Assembly (NCBI RefSeq): GCF_014207095.1
Contig: NZ_JACHBG010000006.1
Location: 186,001 to 250,000, forward strand
Reading direction: 5' to 3'
Length of the DNA stretch: 64,000 bases
From: Martinezella lusitana
GTDB lineage: Bacteria; Pseudomonadota; Alphaproteobacteria; Rhizobiales; Rhizobiaceae
Under the pieces are notes generated by a model. It did not search any database. It saw only the letters and a list, made by a program, of their open reading frames with translations, and had not been told where the DNA came from. Positions 9,054-16,738 of this stretch are shown here, in pieces; within the stretch, counting starts at the first letter, position 1; the number at the start of each line of letters is the position of its first letter. The translations under genes were made by a program, and so were the position numbers.

Positions 9054-9968
9054 TCAGTGGCGGCCAGAGTTTTTGCCGTGCTCTCCCTCCAACAGCGCGC
9101 GGCGTGCCAGCAGCCCGCCCCCAACATGGTCGAAGAAGGCTCGCACCCGCGCGGTGTTGCGCAGATCCCTGTGTGTGATCAGCCACAATTCTCGGGTGAG
9201 TTCGGGGAGTGGTTCCTGAACCCGTTCGATATCGGGTTCGAGATCGCCGAGATAGCACGGCAGGAGGGCTAGACCGAGGCCCGCTTTCACCGCCATGAGC
9301 TGGTTGATGAGGCTACTCGAGCGATATGCAAAGGCGCGGGATGGAATATTCTCCGTCAGCCACTTGGACGCTGCCGCGACGGCGCCGCTGTCCCAGCCGA
9401 TCACGACATGGTCGGAAAGAGAGTCGATATCCGTGGGGCGCTCCCGGTCGGCAAGATAGAGGCTGCTCCCATAGAAGGTCCAGGGCGTGGTGGCTATCTT
9501 GCGTCCGAAGAGCTCCCCCTCATGCGGACGTGTCGCACGAATGGCGATATCCGCCTCGCGCCGGAGAAGATCGAGCTGTCGATTGTCGACGAGGAGTTCC
9601 AGTTCTATTCCGTCATGCTCGCGGCGGAAGCCCGCAAGCACTTCGTTGAGAATGCGATAAGCCAACGTTTCGGATGAGGTGATCTTCAGCTTGCCGGACA
9701 GCCGAGTGTCCTGTCCGGTAATCGACCGGTCGAGCGCCAGGATCTCCGCCTCCAGCCGCTCAGCGGCCGTCACCATCTGCAAGCCGGCTTCCGTCGGCAC
9801 GTACTGGCTAGATGCCCGATCAAACAGCTGTACCCCTCTGCGCTTTTCCAGGGCGTTCAGCCAACGAAAGACCGTCGAGTGGTCATGGCCAAGGTCTCTT
9901 GCCGCCCCAACAAGAGACCCGGCTCGGCCTATCGCCAGCACAATCCTGAATTCGTTCCAATCCGTCAC
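9054..9968 (-). CDS. LysR-family transcriptional regulator
   Basis: 304 residues from the GTG at 9968, the usual LysR size. The N-terminal winged helix-turn-helix is DWNEFRIVLAIGRAGSLVGAARDLGHDHSTVFRWLNALEKR, and the rest is a periplasmic-binding-like effector domain. An ATG at 10100 would add 44 residues with no family counterpart, so the GTG start is preferred. HST in place of the usual QSA/PST at the recognition helix is typical of the subgroup with a Val/Leu-rich first helix. The upstream 135 bp contain three copies of TTGCATTG, probable regulator sites. The target may be the divergent SMR-pdhA pair. Confidence 0.87.
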   Translation of the reverse strand: MTDWNEFRIVLAIGRAGSLVGAARDLGHDHSTVFRWLNALEKRRGVQLFDRASSQYVPTEAGLQMVTAAERLEAEILALDRSITGQDTRLSGKLKITSSETLAYRILNEVLAGFRREHDGIELELLVDNRQLDLLRREADIAIRATRPHEGELFGRKIATTPWTFYGSSLYLADRERPTDIDSLSDHVVIGWDSGAVAAASKWLTENIPSRAFAYRSSSLINQLMAVKAGLGLALLPCYLGDLEPDIERVQEPLPELTRELWLITHRDLRNTARVRAFFDHVGGGLLARRALLEGEHGKNSGRH

Positions 9969-10008
9969 GCCCTTGCTGCCTCGCACATCTAGTTGCCATT
10001 TCAATATT

Positions 10009-10102
10009 TTGCATTGCAATTCGGCAAGCTCAATGACACCCGAAATCCCGGTCCAAGCTCGCTCCAATGCAATGTACTCTTCGAAATGCACGGTTTGCAT
10101 TG
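10009..10102. promoter_or_regulatory. Cluster of three TTGCATTG sites between lysR and the SMR gene
   Basis: TTGCATTG occurs at 10009-10016, in reverse at 10065-10072 and again at 10095-10102. The first copy sits inside a perfect 11-bp palindrome, TTGCA-T-TGCAA (10009-10019). The interval lies upstream of the preferred lysR start and of the divergent SMR gene. A regulator binding site cluster is the simplest reading. The rest of 9969-10371 shows no further gene. Confidence 0.5.
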
Positions 10103-10371
10103 TAAAAACGCAAGGCAGTCTTGCCGAACCGCAAGCGGTCGCGGGACAGAGCCTTGCGCCATATCGGCTTGATAGCAGCAAGCGCGCAAACATCGACACC
10201 GCTTTTATCGCCGCGATTGGCAAACGGAAATATCCGCTTGCCAAACCACAACGGGCATAGCGCCTGCAGCGCCCCTATCATCGAAATGTGTGCCACAGCC
10301 AGCGCAGCTTCGCGTTTGCAAGGCATGACCGGAAACGACAACGAAGGATGATGGCGGGCATGGGAACGGGG

Positions 10372-10689
10372 ATGGCGTGGACATTGTTGGTCGTCTCGGG
10401 CGTTCTCGACGTATGCTGGGCCATCAGCGTGAAGATGGCGGATGGCTACAGCCGATTGACTTGGTCCATCCTCTCCTTTGTCCTGCTCGCCGCCTTCATT
10501 TACGCCCTCGGCAGAGCCCTTCAGGTCTTGCCGATCGGGACAGCCTATGCGGTCTGGACCGGCATAGGCGCGGTCGGGTCCATCGTTGTCGGTATCGTGA
10601 TCTTCCGTGAGCCTGCGACTTTCTTCCGGCTCTTCTGGATCGCCGTCACTCTCAGCGGGATCGTTGGCCTCAAGCTCTCGAGCACTTGA
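10372..10689 (+). CDS. Small multidrug resistance (SMR) family exporter, SugE/Gdx-like
   Basis: 105-residue four-helix inner-membrane protein, the exact length of SugE. ATG at 10372 gives the family N-terminus (MAWTLLVVSG); ATGs at 10348, 10351 and 10360 are in frame and also possible. The first helix reads GVLDVCWAISVK, where SugE/Gdx guanidinium exporters have G-L-L-E-V-x-W-A. The Gly and Trp are kept, but the essential membrane Glu is replaced by Asp. Later motifs (LPIGTAYAVWTGIGAVGS, GIVIFREP) are normal. It is followed 38 bp later by an E1-alpha gene, an unexpected partner. Substrate unknown; guanidinium or a quaternary compound is the family expectation. Confidence 0.87.
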   Translation: MAWTLLVVSGVLDVCWAISVKMADGYSRLTWSILSFVLLAAFIYALGRALQVLPIGTAYAVWTGIGAVGSIVVGIVIFREPATFFRLFWIAVTLSGIVGLKLSST

Positions 10690-10727
10690 GGCCCGGCGCC
10701 TGCTCATCCCAATAGTAAGGAAATACC

Positions 10728-11717
10728 ATGGCCAAGCTGAATGCCGACCCGAATTTCGTCCTCTCCAAAGCCGAGGAATTGAAGGCCTTCCGCGACATGC
10801 TGCTGATCCGCCGCTTCGAGGAGCGCTGCGGTCAAATGTATGGCGAGGGTTTGATTGCCGGATTTTGTCATCTCTATATCGGCCAGGAGGCGGTTGTCGT
10901 TGGCATGCAGATGACGATTGGTGAGGGAGATCAGGTCATTACTGCCTATCGTGACCATGGACACGCATTGATGGCGGGCATGGATCCCAAGGCGGTGCTG
11001 GCCGAACTGACCGGCCGCATGGCAGGGGCGTCTAAGGGCAAGGGCGGCTCGATGCATATCTTCGCGCCGGATCTGGGTTTTTACGGCGGCCATGGCATCG
11101 TCGGCGCACAGGCGTCTCTCGGCACCGGCCTTGCCTTCGCCAACAAATATCGTGGCAATGATCGTGTCTGTCTGACCTATTTCGGCGATGGGGCATCCAA
11201 CCAGGGGCAGGTCTATGAGAGCTTCAATATGGCGAAAATCTGGAGCCTGCCGGTCGTCTATGTCATCGAGAACAATCACTACGGCATGGGAACGAGCATC
11301 GTGCGCGCCTCGGCAAACCTCAATTTGTCCCAGCGCGGCCTATCGTTCAACGTGCCGGGCGAGCAAGTCGACGCAATGGACGTCCGTGCCGTTCGCGCCG
11401 CAGGTGCGAAGGCCGTTGAACATGCCCGTACGGGGAAGGGGCCGTTCATTCTCGAAATGCTGACCTACCGCTATCGTGGGCATTCGATGTCGGATCCGGC
11501 GAAGTACCGTTCTCGCGAGGAAGTAGAGAAGGTCAAGAATGAGAACGACCCGATCGCCCGTTCACGCGCTCGCATTCTCGAAGATGGCCACGCCACAGAA
11601 AGCGACCTCAAGCTCATCGAGCAGGAAATCAAGGAGGTTGTCGCGGAGGCGGTCGATTTTGCCAAGGCCAATCCGGCGCCGGCTTCGTCGGAGCTCTATA
11701 CCGATGTCTACGCCTAG
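10728..11717 (+). CDS. pdhA: Pyruvate dehydrogenase E1 component, alpha subunit (orphan copy)
   Basis: 329 residues, close to rhizobial PdhA but lacking the usual N-terminal Lys/Ala-rich extension. It has the RRFEERCGQMYG start of the fold, GFCHLYIGQEAVVVG, the thiamine-diphosphate motif GDGASNQGQVYESFNMA...ENN, and the loop YRYRGHSMSDPAKYR. E1-alpha works as an alpha2beta2 tetramer with E1-beta, yet no E1-beta, E2 or E3 gene follows: a non-coding hairpin region and dinB on the other strand come next. It may pair with the chromosomal PdhB, or with a partner elsewhere. AAGGA upstream of ATG supports the start. Confidence 0.88.
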   Translation: MAKLNADPNFVLSKAEELKAFRDMLLIRRFEERCGQMYGEGLIAGFCHLYIGQEAVVVGMQMTIGEGDQVITAYRDHGHALMAGMDPKAVLAELTGRMAGASKGKGGSMHIFAPDLGFYGGHGIVGAQASLGTGLAFANKYRGNDRVCLTYFGDGASNQGQVYESFNMAKIWSLPVVYVIENNHYGMGTSIVRASANLNLSQRGLSFNVPGEQVDAMDVRAVRAAGAKAVEHARTGKGPFILEMLTYRYRGHSMSDPAKYRSREEVEKVKNENDPIARSRARILEDGHATESDLKLIEQEIKEVVAEAVDFAKANPAPASSELYTDVYA

Positions 11718-11791
11718 GATTGCACCGCCGTCCAGCCGATCAGATGAGCATCCGGCGATAGTATCCTCGCGGGAACCTTCAGGTCATTGAG

Positions 11792-11864
11792 CCAGTTTGG
11801 CATTCCAGGAATGCAGGCTCTTTCATGCACGTATTTTCTGTATGAAAGAGCCCGGAATGGCTGG
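11792..11864. repeat. Large imperfect palindrome between pdhA and dinB
   Basis: A perfect 11-bp stem (GGCTCTTTCAT at 11816-11826 with its complement at 11842-11852) is extended outwards by CATTCC/GGAATG and CCAG/CTGG arms to 11792 and 11864. There is no T-run, so it is not a typical terminator, though it sits between convergent genes and could stop transcription from both sides. It could also be a short dispersed palindromic element. Confidence 0.6.
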
Positions 11865-11922
11865 ACGCATGCGGTTCGCTCCAAATTCCTCAGAGTGCAA
11901 GGTCTGAGGGCGATCCTGTCCC

Positions 11923-13038
11923 TCAGACGCCGAGGTCGAGCTGAGGCTGGGATTGATCGTCCGCTGCTTCCTCGGCGGTCAGAGAGGAGAGCGTGACGCC
12001 GAGCAGACGAACGGGTCGCTTGAACGGGTAGACGGTTGCCAGCAGCGAGGAGGCCGCCTCGAGAACCTCGTCCACACCAGCGACCGGCAGGGCACTTGTC
12101 CGGCTACGAGTCGCTTGGGTGAAGTCCGAATATTTGATCTTCACGGTCACCGTCTTGGCGCCAATGCCGCCTGCCTCGCAGTAACGCCAGACCTTTTGCG
12201 CGAGCGGCTGCAGTTCCGCCGTCGCCAGTGCGAGATCGCTGATATCTTCGACAAAGGTATCTTCCGCACCAACGGATTTCCTGATGCGGTTGGGTTTGAC
12301 CTGGCGTTCGTCGATGCCGCGGGCAATCCCGTAGAAATATGGACCCGACTTGCCGAAATGCTCCTGCAGAAAGGCGAGGGATTTCGATTTCAGATCGAGC
12401 CCCGTCTCGATACCGTATTTGCGCATGCGCTCGGCGGTTGCCGGGCCGACGCCGTGGAATTTCTTGACGGGAAGCGTCTCGACGAAGGCCGGGCCGTTTT
12501 TCGGCGTTATCACCGCCTGGCCATTCGGCTTGTTGAGATCGCTCGCCATCTTGGCGAGGAACTTGTTGTATGAAATGCCTGCCGAAGCATTGAGCCCCGT
12601 GACCTGCTTGATTTTCGTCCGGATTTCCAGCGCGATCTCGGTGGCAATCTGCATGCCCTTCAGGTTTTCGGTGACATCGAGATAGGCTTCATCAAGTGAA
12701 AGGGGTTCGATGAGGGGCGTATACTCCGCGAAAATCTCGCGGATCTGCTGAGACACGGCCCGATATACGTCGAAACGCGGCGGCACGAAGATCAACTCAG
12801 GACATTTGCGCTTCGCAGTGACCGACGGCATGGCGGAGTGGACGCCGAAGGCGCGGGCCTCATAGCTTGCCGCCGCTACGACACCACGGGCCGCCGATCC
12901 GCCGACTGCAAGCGGCTTGCCGCGGAGTTCGGGATTGTCCCGCTGCTCGACCGAGGCGTAAAACGCATCCATGTCGACGTGGATGATTTTTCGAACACGG
13001 CTCGGGTTTATATCCGTGGCGGCGGTCTCAGTATTCAC
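11923..13038 (-). CDS. dinB: DNA polymerase IV (Y-family translesion polymerase)
   Basis: 371 residues from the GTG at 13038. The Y-family palm motifs are intact: IIHVDMDAFYASVEQRDNP with the first catalytic Asp and steric region, and EPLSLDEAYLDVT with the catalytic Asp-Glu pair. KFLAKMASDLNKPNGQ and the HhH region KKFHGVGPATAERM follow. The C-terminus QPQLDLGV resembles a beta-clamp binding motif (Q-x-x-L-D-L). A TTG at 13083 would lengthen it by 15 residues but is a poor start. It copies damaged DNA and raises mutation rate. In rhizobia extra dinB copies are common. Confidence 0.93.
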   Translation of the reverse strand: MNTETAATDINPSRVRKIIHVDMDAFYASVEQRDNPELRGKPLAVGGSAARGVVAAASYEARAFGVHSAMPSVTAKRKCPELIFVPPRFDVYRAVSQQIREIFAEYTPLIEPLSLDEAYLDVTENLKGMQIATEIALEIRTKIKQVTGLNASAGISYNKFLAKMASDLNKPNGQAVITPKNGPAFVETLPVKKFHGVGPATAERMRKYGIETGLDLKSKSLAFLQEHFGKSGPYFYGIARGIDERQVKPNRIRKSVGAEDTFVEDISDLALATAELQPLAQKVWRYCEAGGIGAKTVTVKIKYSDFTQATRSRTSALPVAGVDEVLEAASSLLATVYPFKRPVRLLGVTLSSLTAEEAADDQSQPQLDLGV

Positions 13039-13240
13039 GTTGCAAATTCCGTGCGACTCTTCTGCTCTGGGGGGGCGAAACAAAAGAGGAACATACCATT
13101 CTTGAAGGCGATATCAAACCGTCGTTGCGACACAAGGGGCGACTTTGAAAACGGCGCTGCGTCATACGTGTCGCCACCACCACCTTGTGATGTGCGCGAG
13201 GCTTCCTATCTCTTGGCTGTCCCCCTCACGGAGCCTCAAT

Positions 13241-13417
13241 ATGGGCCATTTCAAATCCGATTCGCTTCCAGATCTATATATGGAGATCCTTCCGCCCGAG
13301 CGTGGTGAGGAAACGCGGGCTGATGCTAAGACCTGTCTTTGCTGTCGCAGAAGGCGGTCGGCGTCGAGGATGGACGATGATGGCTGCGGCATATGCGACG
13401 AATGTCTGGCCGCGTGA
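13241..13417 (+). CDS. Small putative zinc-binding protein
   Basis: 58 residues from ATG 13241. The C-terminal half has two Cys pairs, CLCC and CGICDEC, separated by a basic stretch (RRRRSASR) and DDDG, which suggests a treble-clef or zinc-ribbon-like knuckle. I do not recognise the family. The stop overlaps the next start by GTGA, so the pair is probably co-translated. A longer frame from 13145 adds residues with no supporting features. It lies divergently from dinB with about 200 bp between them. Confidence 0.5.
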   Translation: MGHFKSDSLPDLYMEILPPERGEETRADAKTCLCCRRRRSASRMDDDGCGICDECLAA

Positions 13418-13743
13418 CGAAAGGTACCAGAGAACTGCTGCCTCTCGACTTCCGGCAGTTCGAACGTGCCCTTGCCCAGCTGCCCGATGGCTATACAGAG
13501 GGATATTTTCAGGGCCGTCCGTGGGGCGCTACCGTCAAGCGGTCCGCTGACGGCAAAAGACTGTGGCTCTACGGTGAAGAACTCGGCGCGACGGATATCG
13601 TCAGCTTCAATCTCTATTTTCTCTCCGACGAAAAAGCTGTCCTCAAGCCATGCGAAATGTCTTCAGCGAAGGTTTTAGATTTCGTGCTGGGCTTCAGCCC
13701 TATTCTACCGGCGCGGCCGGAACCTATTTGCGCACCAGGCTAA
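13414..13743 (+). CDS. Conserved-looking hypothetical protein
   Basis: 109 residues from GTG 13414, which overlaps the preceding small gene by GTGA; ATG at 13393 or 13402 would also be in frame. The composition is that of a soluble globular protein (LPDGYTEGYFQGRPWGATVKR, GEELGATDIVSFNLYFL). Rhizobia carry short proteins of this look without known role, and I cannot assign one. Its 3' end overlaps the convergent GntR regulator gene by 20 bp, so the last residues may be coded over by both strands. Confidence 0.55.
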   Translation: MTKGTRELLPLDFRQFERALAQLPDGYTEGYFQGRPWGATVKRSADGKRLWLYGEELGATDIVSFNLYFLSDEKAVLKPCEMSSAKVLDFVLGFSPILPARPEPICAPG

Positions 13744-14470
13744 AGGTAAAGTGACTGCCACGATGATAATCGATGGCATAAATCACCGGAATGCCGGCAT
13801 CGTTGAAGCAGGTTTCGGTGATGAGAAGGGCAGGACCGAAGTCTTTGAGATCGTGGCGCTCGGCCACGCTTTGAGGCAGCATGACCGCGCTGACGGAGGC
13901 GGATGACATTCTCGGGCGGTGCCTGTACTGCTCCAGCAGCGATAGCAGAGATCCGCTCCAGTCGACATCGTAAAGTCGGGCAGGGACGATGCTGCGCGGC
14001 ACATAATCCAGGCAATACATGATCGGATTATCGTTTTCGAGGCGTAGCCGCTCGAGCCGAATGACGGTTTCCTTGTCTTCGAGCTGCAAATGCTTGGCAA
14101 TCGTCGCGTCAGGCACCTCTTCCGAAATCGACAGCACCTTGTTTACGGTCGTATAGCCATAGGCATGCGTCATGTCGGTGACGCTTTCGAAGGCGGTAAT
14201 CGGGCGGTCGACATGCACGGCTGAAATCGCGGAGACGAAGCGGCCGCGGCCATGTTCCACATAGATATCGCCTTCCTGCTCGAGCAATTTCAGCGCCTCG
14301 CGCAAGGCTGGTCGGGATACGTTGAAGCGCTGCGTCAGCTGGGCTTCGGTCGGCAATTTCTCGCCGGGCCGCAATCCTTCGCTTTGAATGAGGTCGGCGA
14401 TACGGTCGCGAAGCTGGATCACGATGGTGCGCGTATCGCGAATAGACTCGTTCAAATCATGCCTCTCCAA
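13724..14470 (-). CDS. GntR-family (HutC/UTRA) transcriptional regulator, FrlR-like
   Basis: 248 residues. The N-terminal winged helix is at about residues 18-80 (LRDRIADLIQSEGLRPGEKLPTEAQLTQRFNVSRPALREALKLLEQEGDIYVEHGRGRFV); the C-terminal UTRA domain (about 95-245) would bind a small sugar-phosphate-like effector. It is divergent from the SIS deglycase gene. Palindromes of TTGTCnGACAA type lie in the shared 229-bp gap and also upstream of the binding-protein gene at 20013, so it probably represses both ends of the locus and itself. The effector may be a phosphorylated Amadori compound, by analogy with FrlR. Confidence 0.9.
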   Translation of the reverse strand: MERHDLNESIRDTRTIVIQLRDRIADLIQSEGLRPGEKLPTEAQLTQRFNVSRPALREALKLLEQEGDIYVEHGRGRFVSAISAVHVDRPITAFESVTDMTHAYGYTTVNKVLSISEEVPDATIAKHLQLEDKETVIRLERLRLENDNPIMYCLDYVPRSIVPARLYDVDWSGSLLSLLEQYRHRPRMSSASVSAVMLPQSVAERHDLKDFGPALLITETCFNDAGIPVIYAIDYHRGSHFTFSLVRK

Positions 14471-14492
14471 ACTCTTTCACTCAACTATCGTC

Positions 14493-14503
14493 TTGTCTGA
14501 CAA
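14493..14503. promoter_or_regulatory. Candidate GntR operator 1
   Basis: Perfect 11-bp palindrome TTGTC-T-GACAA, 22 bp before the gntR start codon. The same ten bases TGTCTGACAA recur at 20055-20064. The position suits autorepression. Confidence 0.6.
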
Positions 14504-14621
14504 ATATGAATTGGTCAAGAGGTGGCTCTGGAGGTGAGCGCCTTTCCAGCTCGGCAACTGAGCCTTGAAAACAGGGTCAGCCGTCGCTTGGGCGTCTTGA
14601 CAGGTAAATTCAATGATGTCA

Positions 14622-14634
14622 GTTGTCTTACAAC
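14622..14634. promoter_or_regulatory. Candidate GntR operator 2, upstream of the deglycase gene
   Basis: GTTGT-CTT-ACAAC, a 13-bp inverted repeat similar to operator 1 (TTGTCTTACAA against TTGTCTGACAA). It sits 20 bp downstream of a consensus TTGACA (14597-14602), where it would overlap the promoter or early transcribed region of the deglycase operon. Confidence 0.5.
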
Positions 14635-14699
14635 TTTGCTTGATGGGCGAAGGTCATCACCGAGTGCGTCCGCGCGACGTCACCAACCGAGAGAGTTCC

Positions 14700-15713
14700 A
14701 TGCTGAATTTTGACGAAGAACGATTTCTGCGTATCCAGTCCGGCGCTTTGGTGCTGGCACAGCGCCTCGATCACGTGATAGGCACCTGCCTGGCCGCCGG
14801 CGCGCAGAACGTATTTTTCCTGGGAACCGGCGGCGCCGCGATTCTCATGCAGCCGGCTGCCCAGCTGCTGCAGCGCAACTCGCGCTTTCCTGCGTTCATT
14901 GACCTGACAGCCGAGCTGTTTATTTCGTCATCGGTAAACCTGACAGCCAAATCCGTCGTTGTCATGCCGTCGCTTTCTGGCACGACAAAGGAAAGCGTCG
15001 CGCTGCTTTCGAAGCTCAAGGAGATCGGTGCCACGGTCCTGACGTTGGTGGGGCATCAAGAGACGCCACTCGGCAAGGGTGGCGACCACGTATTCGTCAA
15101 CTTCGCCGAAGACGATACGTCCTGCGAGTCCTTCTATCTGCAGTCGCTCATCATCGCACTGTCGATCATGAAGCATCGCGGCGAGATTTCGAACTACGAC
15201 GGCATTCTCGGCGAACTGGCGACGCTACCCAGGCTGCTGCTTGAGGTAAAGCGCGCTTTTGAGGGCAAGGCAGAGGCCTATGCCAGGGCTCTTGCGGCGT
15301 CCGATTATCACATCATCATCGGCGCCGGAAACGTCTGGCCCGAAGCCTTCTATTACGGCATGTGCATCCTGGAAGAGATGCAGTGGATCCGCACGCGTCC
15401 CGTTCACGCGTCCGACTTTTTCCACGGTACGCTTGAATTGGTTGATAAAGAGGTCAGCGTTATCCTGTTCAAGGGCGAGGACGCCTACCGCCCATTGGCC
15501 GAGCGGGTTCAGAATTTCGTGCCCAACTATACGCAGAAGCTGACGGTTCTGGATACGGCCGACTTCGCATTGCCGGGAATATCGGCCGAGGTTCGCGCGT
15601 TGATTTCGCCCGTGCTGCTTGCAACCGTGCTGGAGCGCATCAGCGCCCATCTCGAGGTCTTGCGAAATCATCCGTTGACCACCCGTCGTTACTATAAGCG
15701 TGTTGCCTATTGA
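14700..15713 (+). CDS. SIS-domain deglycase, fructosamine-6-phosphate deglycase-like (FrlB family)
   Basis: 337 residues with tandem sugar isomerase (SIS) domains. The first starts with AAGAQNVFFLGTGGAA and contains VVVMPSLSGTTKESV; the second contains YHIIIGAGNVWPEAFYYGMCILEEMQW and the HASDFFHGTLELVD loop that carries the family's catalytic Glu/His region. FrlB-type enzymes split fructoselysine 6-phosphate or related Amadori phosphates into glucose 6-phosphate and the amine. The adjacent PfkB kinase would supply the substrate. ATG 14700 gives the family length; the frame back to 14613 adds a non-homologous stretch. Exact amine (Lys, Asp, Asn, Gln) not determinable here. Confidence 0.85.
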   Translation: MLNFDEERFLRIQSGALVLAQRLDHVIGTCLAAGAQNVFFLGTGGAAILMQPAAQLLQRNSRFPAFIDLTAELFISSSVNLTAKSVVVMPSLSGTTKESVALLSKLKEIGATVLTLVGHQETPLGKGGDHVFVNFAEDDTSCESFYLQSLIIALSIMKHRGEISNYDGILGELATLPRLLLEVKRAFEGKAEAYARALAASDYHIIIGAGNVWPEAFYYGMCILEEMQWIRTRPVHASDFFHGTLELVDKEVSVILFKGEDAYRPLAERVQNFVPNYTQKLTVLDTADFALPGISAEVRALISPVLLATVLERISAHLEVLRNHPLTTRRYYKRVAY

Positions 15714-15733
15714 GCCATTGTGGCAAGAAGGAA

Positions 15734-15785
15734 GACCGCCGCAGGTGTTGGAGGCACTTGCGGCGGTCCGTTGTCTTGAAGACAA
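15734..15785 (+). promoter_or_regulatory. Intercistronic hairpin and TTGTC palindrome
   Basis: Two structures lie in the 91-bp gap between deglycase and kinase. The first is a 14-bp stem (15734-15747 with 15755-15768, one G-U pair) with no T-run, as seen in mRNA-stabilising or partial-termination hairpins. The second is TTGTCTT-G-AAGACAA at 15771-15785, with the same TTGTC/GACAA half-sites as the GntR operators but wider spacing. Confidence 0.55.
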
Positions 15786-15804
15786 GGATTTTCTTGGGGG
15801 ATGA

Positions 15805-16617
15805 ATGCCGCGGTTCCGATTTGCAAGTGTCGGAGATAATTGCATCGATCGATTTTTGCCGCCGGTAAGCCAGTCGCTTGTCGGCGGCAATGCCGTGAAC
15901 GTCGCTGTACAGCTCGCCCGGCTCGGTCAATCGGCCGCTTATTTCGGGGCGGTAGGCGAGGATGCGGACGGCGTATGGACGAGGCAAACACTCGAAGCAA
16001 ATGGCGTCGAAACCGCTCGTCTTCGCATTTGCCAGGGCGTGACCGCCTATACAGACATCGAGCAGACGCCCGTGGGTGACCGGATCATGGTCTTTGAGGA
16101 GTTCGGTGTCTGCGCCGGCTACCGACCGAGCGAAAGCGATCTCGCCGTCCTAGAGGGGGTCGATCATGTCCATATCGGCTGGATGGATGATGGCGGCGCC
16201 TTGCGCCGCCGGTTGGCTGCACGGGGCGTCAGCGTGTCCCAGGATATTTCCGTCAATGCAAGCCTGGAAAATCTGGGCGTCGAAGGGCTATCGGTCGCGT
16301 TTGCGTCCGCCGGTGCGCGCGGCAAAAGGGCGGAAACCATGCTTCGCGATATGCTCGAAGGCGGTGCGCGCTGCGCTGTCGTGACCTGCGGGGCGGAGGG
16401 AGCAATTGCCTCACATCGGTCCGAAAGGGCTGAAATCGATATTGCAAGGGTGCAAGTCGTCGATACGACGGGGGCGGGAGACAGCTTTATCGCAGGCTTT
16501 CTGGCTGCTTTCATCGCTTCCAGGCCGTTGGCGGCATGCATGGAGGCCGGACGCGACTGCGCGGCAATCACCTGCACCCATGTCGGCGGCTTCCCGCAGC
16601 AACCATTGCTGCTTTAA
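15805..16617 (+). CDS. PfkB-family kinase, fructosamine (fructoselysine) 6-kinase-like (FrlD)
   Basis: 270 residues, shorter than most PfkB kinases but matching FrlD. The N-terminus FASVGDNCIDRF and VGGNAVNVAVQLARLG are characteristic of fructoselysine kinase, and the C-terminal DTTGAGDSFIAGF supplies the catalytic base (Asp226). It would phosphorylate the sugar part of an Amadori compound at C6 in the cytosol and feed the deglycase encoded just upstream. A GGGGG ribosome-binding site precedes ATG 15805. The convergent permease gene ends 122 bp beyond. Confidence 0.85.
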   Translation: MPRFRFASVGDNCIDRFLPPVSQSLVGGNAVNVAVQLARLGQSAAYFGAVGEDADGVWTRQTLEANGVETARLRICQGVTAYTDIEQTPVGDRIMVFEEFGVCAGYRPSESDLAVLEGVDHVHIGWMDDGGALRRRLAARGVSVSQDISVNASLENLGVEGLSVAFASAGARGKRAETMLRDMLEGGARCAVVTCGAEGAIASHRSERAEIDIARVQVVDTTGAGDSFIAGFLAAFIASRPLAACMEAGRDCAAITCTHVGGFPQQPLLL

Positions 16618-16738
16618 CCCACGCTAGCGGCATATGGCGCCAAGCAGGTTTGAAGACTGGGGGTGCACCGTGGCAGCGCTCAGGGCGTTCCCGTCATTCT
16701 TCAAATCACGGAAACGCCCTGGAGCCAGCAGTTGGAAG

